Positions 61,401-64,000 of a DNA stretch of 64,000 nucleotides are shown here, piece after piece. Under the pieces are notes generated by a model. That model saw only the letters and a list, made by a program, of their open reading frames with translations. It was not told where the DNA came from and made no database searches. The number at the start of each line of letters is the position of its first letter. Position 1 is the stretch's first letter. The position numbers were made by a program, and so were the translations under genes. This DNA comes from Azohydromonas lata NBRC 102462 (GTDB lineage: Bacteria; Pseudomonadota; Gammaproteobacteria; Burkholderiales; Burkholderiaceae_C): contig NZ_BCTC01000003.1 in assembly GCF_001571085.1 (NCBI RefSeq), positions 1-64,000 of the forward strand. The letters run 5' to 3'.

Positions 61401-62203
61401 CGCGCATCGACGAGACGATGGCGCTGGTGACCTCGCGCGCCCGCGTGGGCAACCAGTACGTCAACCGCAACATGATCGGCGCGGTGGTGGGCGTGCAGCC
61501 CTTCGGCGGCGAAGGCTTGTCCGGCACCGGCCCCAAGGCGGGCGGGCCGCTGCTGGTGCGGCGGCTGTGTGCGCGGCACGCGCTGGCCTTGCCGGCACCC
61601 GGACCGGTGGCGCAGGCGGGCGTTGCGGCGCCCGCGCCGCGCCTGCTGCCGCTGCGCCTGCTGCGCGGCTGGCTGGCGGACGGCAAGGCGCCGGACGAGG
61701 CGCTCATGGCCGCCTGCGACGCCCTGCTGTCCGACAGCCCCGCGGGCCTGAGCGCGCTGCTGCCCGGGCCGACGGGCGAGCGCAACGTCTACAGCCTGCT
61801 GCCGCGCCGGCGCGTGCTGTGCCAAGCCTCGGCGCGCGGCGACCTGCTTTTCCTGCTGGCGCTGGTGCTGGGCACCGATGCCCAGGCGCTGTGGGCGGAC
61901 TCGGCCCTCACGCGCGAGCTGCTGGCCGCGCTGCCGCAACCGGTGCGCGAGCGGGTGGCGTTGTCACGCGAGGCGCTGGCGGCGGATGTAGACCTGGCCG
62001 TCGCGCTGGACGTGCCGGACCGCGTGCTGGCGCTGAACCAGGCGCTGGCGCGGCGGGCGGGCGCCATCGTCCCGCTGCTGGCCGGCGCGCCGGGGCTGCG
62101 CGACGTGGCCTGCATGCCGCCGGAGCGGCTGATGGTGGAGCGCAGCGTGTGCGTCAACACGGCGGCGGCCGGGGGAAATGTGGGGTTGATGGCGATGGGG
62201 TGA
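58463..62203 (+). CDS. putA: Bifunctional proline dehydrogenase / P5C dehydrogenase (PutA), no DNA-binding domain
   Basis: 1246 residues. The proline dehydrogenase domain (about 140-480) has GPGISIKLSALHPRY, the FAD-site LMLRLVKGAYWDSEIKRAQ and a FATHNAHT block. The ALDH domain (about 560-1020) has CISPWNFPLAIFTGQLAAALAAG, VLFTGSTTVAR, VAETGGLNAML and catalytic Cys in DSAGQRCSALRVL. A C-terminal domain (about 1050-1246) follows, as in long PutAs. The N-terminus starts directly in the enzyme, with no ribbon-helix-helix repressor domain. AAGGA precedes ATG 58463. Oxidises proline to glutamate. Well assigned. Confidence 0.9.
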   Translation: MERMEIPFFLDFAGQLQPQSVLRAAITAACRRPESEALAPLLGAARLAPAQAAAAHTLAASLARRLRERATGGSREGLVPGLMREFSLSSQEGVALMCLAEALLRIPDTATRDALIRDKLGEGDWAAHLGRSGSKFVNAAAWGLLLGGRMVQNNGETGLRHALNRVLARSGEPLLRKGVDLAMRLLGEQFVCGQTIGEALSRARRRESQGFTYSFDMLGEAALTQEDAQRYTAAYEHAIHALGIALAGRGLLEGPGISIKLSALHPRYCRAQHGRVMDELYPRLLHLALLAQHHGIALNLDAEEADRLELSLDLLQRLCGETALAGWNGLGLAVQAYQKRSPHVIGFCIDLARRSRRRLMLRLVKGAYWDSEIKRAQVDGLEDYAVFTRKAHTDVAYLACARRVLAAPEAVYPQFATHNAHTVAALVQMAGDWAPGRYEFQCLHGMGEPLYEMVVPPMSEGGLGRPCRIYAPVGTHETLLAYLVRRLLENGANTSFVNRIADASVAVDTLVADPVALVERAAQAEGAAGLPHAAIPLPRNLFGGQRLNACGVDLANEHRLASLAAGLLHGVRRDWSAAPLVAGQPRPGDLPQPVLNPADRRDRVGTVHEARPEEVKEALDAAAAVQPAWGDTPPAQRADLLERAADALEDQLQWLVGLIVREAGKTVPAAVGEVREAVDALRYAALQARTALGEGALPLGPIACISPWNFPLAIFTGQLAAALAAGNAVICKPARQTPLVAAEMVKLLHAAGVPGAALQLLPGSGEAVGMALASDERVRGVLFTGSTTVARRLREVLAGRLDAQGAPPLLVAETGGLNAMLVDSSALAEQVVADVLASAFDSAGQRCSALRVLCLQQEVAERVLHMLLGAMAELRVGRPDALSTDVGPVIDEAARAGVEKHVDRMRALGLRVTRAALDESLQANGSFIQPTVIELDDWSQLPGEVFGPVLHVLRWRRDGLEELLKHMEATGYGLTLGLHTRIDETMALVTSRARVGNQYVNRNMIGAVVGVQPFGGEGLSGTGPKAGGPLLVRRLCARHALALPAPGPVAQAGVAAPAPRLLPLRLLRGWLADGKAPDEALMAACDALLSDSPAGLSALLPGPTGERNVYSLLPRRRVLCQASARGDLLFLLALVLGTDAQALWADSALTRELLAALPQPVRERVALSREALAADVDLAVALDVPDRVLALNQALARRAGAIVPLLAGAPGLRDVACMPPERLMVERSVCVNTAAAGGNVGLMAMG

Positions 62204-62282
62204 GCATCGCTTGCAAAGGAGTGCCAAAATTGACGAAGCCGATTGCCATATGGCGGAAAACCTTTGCAAGGAGCACGTACCC
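62204..62282 (+). promoter_or_regulatory. Candidate promoter/operator of the RES-Xre pair
   Basis: A 10-bp perfect palindrome GCCATATGGC lies at 62245-62254. Near-duplicates TTGCAAAGGAG (62210) and TTTGCAAGGAG (about 62263) flank it. RES-Xre operons are commonly autoregulated through palindromes in front of the antitoxin. Inference only. Confidence 0.45.
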
Positions 62283-62720
62283 ATGAGCGTCATGACATTG
62301 CAGGCCTCTGCCGTACTGGGTGGAGAAAACGTGCTCCGGGGGCGTCCGAACCTGCCTTTGGAATGGCTCACGCTGGTCCGCCAAGGCCTGCCGGCAGGTG
62401 TCGTGGACGCCGCCGTGCGGGCCGTGGGCATGGCACAAAGCGAGCTGGCGCAGGCGCTGGACATTCCCGAGCGCACGCTGGCGAGGCGCAAGCGCGAAGG
62501 CGTGCTCAGCAGGGAAGAGTCGGCCAAGCTCGTGCGCTTGGCGCGTGTCGTGGAGCGAGCCGCGCAAGTGTTCGAGGACGAGCGCGCGGCGCTGGACTGG
62601 CTCAAGGCGCCCAATGGCGCTTTGGGTGGCGCAACGCCGGTGTCCCTGCTCGACACGGACCTGGGCGCCTCCGCGGTGCTGGACACCTTGGGCCGCATCG
62701 AACACGGCGTTTTTGCCTGA
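62283..62720 (+). CDS. Xre/MbcA/ParS-type antitoxin
   Basis: 145 residues. The N-terminal HTH-like portion (LPLEWLTLVRQGLPAGVVDAAVRAVGMAQSELAQALDIPERTLARRKREG) is followed by the DUF2384-like toxin-binding region (LVRLARVVERAAQVFEDERAALDWLKAPNGALGG). It neutralises the RES toxin encoded one base downstream and probably represses the operon. AAGGAG lies nine bases before the ATG at 62283. In-frame starts upstream at 62211 would cover the operator. Confidence 0.85.
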   Translation: MSVMTLQASAVLGGENVLRGRPNLPLEWLTLVRQGLPAGVVDAAVRAVGMAQSELAQALDIPERTLARRKREGVLSREESAKLVRLARVVERAAQVFEDERAALDWLKAPNGALGGATPVSLLDTDLGASAVLDTLGRIEHGVFA

Positions 62721-62721
62721 A

Positions 62722-63204
62722 ATGGCGGGCCTTGAACGGACGGTCTGGCGCATCACCACCAAACGCTTCGCCGCCAGCGCTTTTTCCGGCGAGGGGGCGC
62801 GGCTGTATGGCGGGCGCTGGAATCGGGTGGGCCAGCCTCTGGTCTACACCGCTGAGAGCCGCTCGCTGGCATTGCTCGAAATGCTGGTGCAGGACGAGCC
62901 GCTTCGTGCGCACTACATGCTCATACCGGCGACCTTGCCGTCGGATTTGAAAGTCGTGGAGCTGTCGCTGTCGGACTTGCCGCCGCACTGGCGCACCCTC
63001 GCTGCCCGGGACGTCCTGCAAACCTTGGGCGCCGACTGGCTGGCACGGGCCGATGGCGCCGTGCTGGCCGTGCCCAGTGCCGTGATGCCGGCGGAGCGCA
63101 ACTACCTGCTCAATCCTTTGCACCCGGATTTCCGACGCATCGGCACAGGCGAAGCGGAGCCGTTGGAAACCGACATCCGGCTGCTGCGTGACATCAGGGG
63201 TTGA
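62722..63204 (+). CDS. RES-domain toxin (NAD+-depleting type)
   Basis: 160 residues. The RES family pattern is visible: WRITTKRFAASAFSGEGARLYGGRWNRVGQPLVYTAESRSLALLEML (conserved Arg, Tyr, Glu region), then the SDLKVVELSLSDLPPHW segment and DWLARADGAVLAVPSAVMPAERNYLLNPLHPDF (conserved Ser). RES toxins of related pairs degrade NAD+. It starts one base after the antitoxin stop. A complete toxin-antitoxin module near the right end of the window. Confidence 0.88.
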   Translation: MAGLERTVWRITTKRFAASAFSGEGARLYGGRWNRVGQPLVYTAESRSLALLEMLVQDEPLRAHYMLIPATLPSDLKVVELSLSDLPPHWRTLAARDVLQTLGADWLARADGAVLAVPSAVMPAERNYLLNPLHPDFRRIGTGEAEPLETDIRLLRDIRG

Positions 63205-63225
63205 AGGGGTGGGTCCGCGCCTTCC

Positions 63226-64000
63226 TCAAGCCCCCTTCCCCGCCCTCAGGCCCCCGAACGTCCAAGCCACCGCCAGCACTCCCGCCGCCCCCAGCGCAAT
63301 CGTCACCGTGGACCCCCAGCGCGCCATCAGCCACCCGGCGATGACGACCCCCGCCGACTGCCCCAGGAAGAAGAGCGAGGCGAACGCCGACACCGCCGGC
63401 CCGCGCCGCTGGGGCGCCATCTGCGTGGCGTTGACCTGAAGCGTGTTGTGCAGCATGTAGAAGCCCAGCCCCATGCCCAGGCAGCCCGGCACGGCCAGCG
63501 CCCAATGCGGCGCGAAGGCCACCAGCGCCATGGACACGGCCATGAAGCTCCCGCCCCAGCGCGCCAGGCCCACTTCGCCCAAGCGCGACACCAGCCGCCC
63601 CGAGGCCAAGGCGAAGATGAAGCCGCCGAAGCCGAACAGCATCAACAGCGAACCCGCCGCCGAAAGCGACAGGTTGAAACGCTCGTGCAGGTGCGCGGCG
63701 ATGAAGGCGAAGGGCCCGTACAGCGCCACCGCCTCCAGGAACACGCTCACCAGGATCACCCGCGCCCAACGCTGCGACAGCACGTAGCCGAAATCGCCCG
63801 CGATGCGCCCAAGCGCCGAGCCCGCGCCCGGCGGCTGCCGCTTGCGGGCATGCGCCGGCAAGCCGCGCTCCACGATGAAGAGCGCCACCGACACCACCGT
63901 GAACAGCGCGGCCAGGATGAAATACGGCACGCGCCAGCCCAGGTGGTCCGCGGCGAAGCCGCCGAGCCACACGCCGGCCGACAGGCCCAGGATCTGGCCG
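63226..64000 (-). CDS. Major facilitator superfamily transporter, C-terminal part (partial)
   Basis: The frame is open to the window's right edge, where GQILGLSAGVWLGGFAADHLGWRVPYF is typical of MFS helices 5-6. About seven membrane segments are seen in the ~258 visible residues, including the central loop (HARKRQPPG). The C-terminus ends in GAAGVLAVAWTFGG. The substrate is unknown. The start lies beyond 64000. It is convergent with the RES toxin gene. Confidence 0.78.
   Translation of the reverse strand, partial: GQILGLSAGVWLGGFAADHLGWRVPYFILAALFTVVSVALFIVERGLPAHARKRQPPGAGSALGRIAGDFGYVLSQRWARVILVSVFLEAVALYGPFAFIAAHLHERFNLSLSAAGSLLMLFGFGGFIFALASGRLVSRLGEVGLARWGGSFMAVSMALVAFAPHWALAVPGCLGMGLGFYMLHNTLQVNATQMAPQRRGPAVSAFASLFFLGQSAGVVIAGWLMARWGSTVTIALGAAGVLAVAWTFGGLRAGKGA

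Noticed and set aside
58388-61939. A 1183-codon open frame antisense to putA
   Set aside because: Composition artefact of the strongly constrained, GC-rich PutA coding sequence; rich in Gln/His/Arg with no domains.

Overview
The window is about 64 kb of high-GC DNA with dense operons and very short gene overlaps. It comes from a methylotrophic, potentially autotrophic betaproteobacterium, most likely of the order Burkholderiales (Comamonadaceae or a close relative). This placement is inferred from protein flavour, a Comamonas-type porin and the style of the intergenic repeats; no 16S rRNA gene is present.

Layout. (1) 1-2514: the end of a large YDG-domain two-partner-secretion adhesin and its FhaC/ShlB-type transporter. 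(2) 2528-13852: a complete minus-strand Calvin-cycle operon, cbbL-S-X-Y-Z-F-P-T-A, encoding red-type form I RuBisCO, with divergent cbbR. (3) 14012-19544: a lanthanide-type methanol dehydrogenase operon (xoxF, xoxG, xoxJ) continued by a trypsin-like/TPR protease and two exported proteins of unknown role. (4) 19793-35725: two AcoR-type sigma-54 activators and two blocks of tetrahydromethanopterin (H4MPT) genes (beta-RFAP synthase, mtdB, two ATP-grasp proteins, mch, a CitG homologue, fae, a FolB-like protein, a DmrB-like flavoprotein, a DHPS-like protein, DUF447, mfnB). (5) 35726-38560: an AT-rich interruption with one exported protein and one LMW-PTPase-like gene. (6) 38561-50727: a coiled-coil protein, further H4MPT/methanofuran-type genes (amino-acid kinase, acetate-kinase-fold protein, ATP-grasp, HisA-like), fhcBADC, a fae paralogue, a pterin-dehydratase-like gene and a HAD phosphatase. 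(7) 50714-55344: a 'quinoprotein relay' set (beta-propeller, SRPBCC, two MBL-fold proteins, a SoxYZ-like carrier). (8) 55824-64000: porin, extensin-like protein, MarC, PutA, a RES-Xre toxin-antitoxin pair and a partial MFS transporter.

How it works together. XoxF oxidises methanol in the periplasm and passes electrons to XoxG. Formaldehyde is condensed to H4MPT by Fae and oxidised by MtdB, Mch and the Fhc complex to formate. CO2 from formate (formate dehydrogenase not seen here) can then be fixed by the adjacent Cbb enzymes. No serine-cycle or RuMP genes occur in the window, which fits CO2 fixation as the assimilation route.

The most interesting observation concerns regulation. Three short intergenic regions in front of H4MPT-pathway genes (22728, 30154 minus strand, 44105) each carry a close match to a sigma-54 -24/-12 promoter (TGG-N8-TTGC). 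Related GTGACAC / CACTGTG elements lie about 100-120 bp upstream, and two sigma-54 activators are encoded beside the first two. A fourth, weaker candidate lies before fae. This suggests a local sigma-54 regulon for C1 oxidation. One of the activators has an altered GAFTGA loop (GALSGG), and the fhcB promoter implies an almost leaderless transcript.
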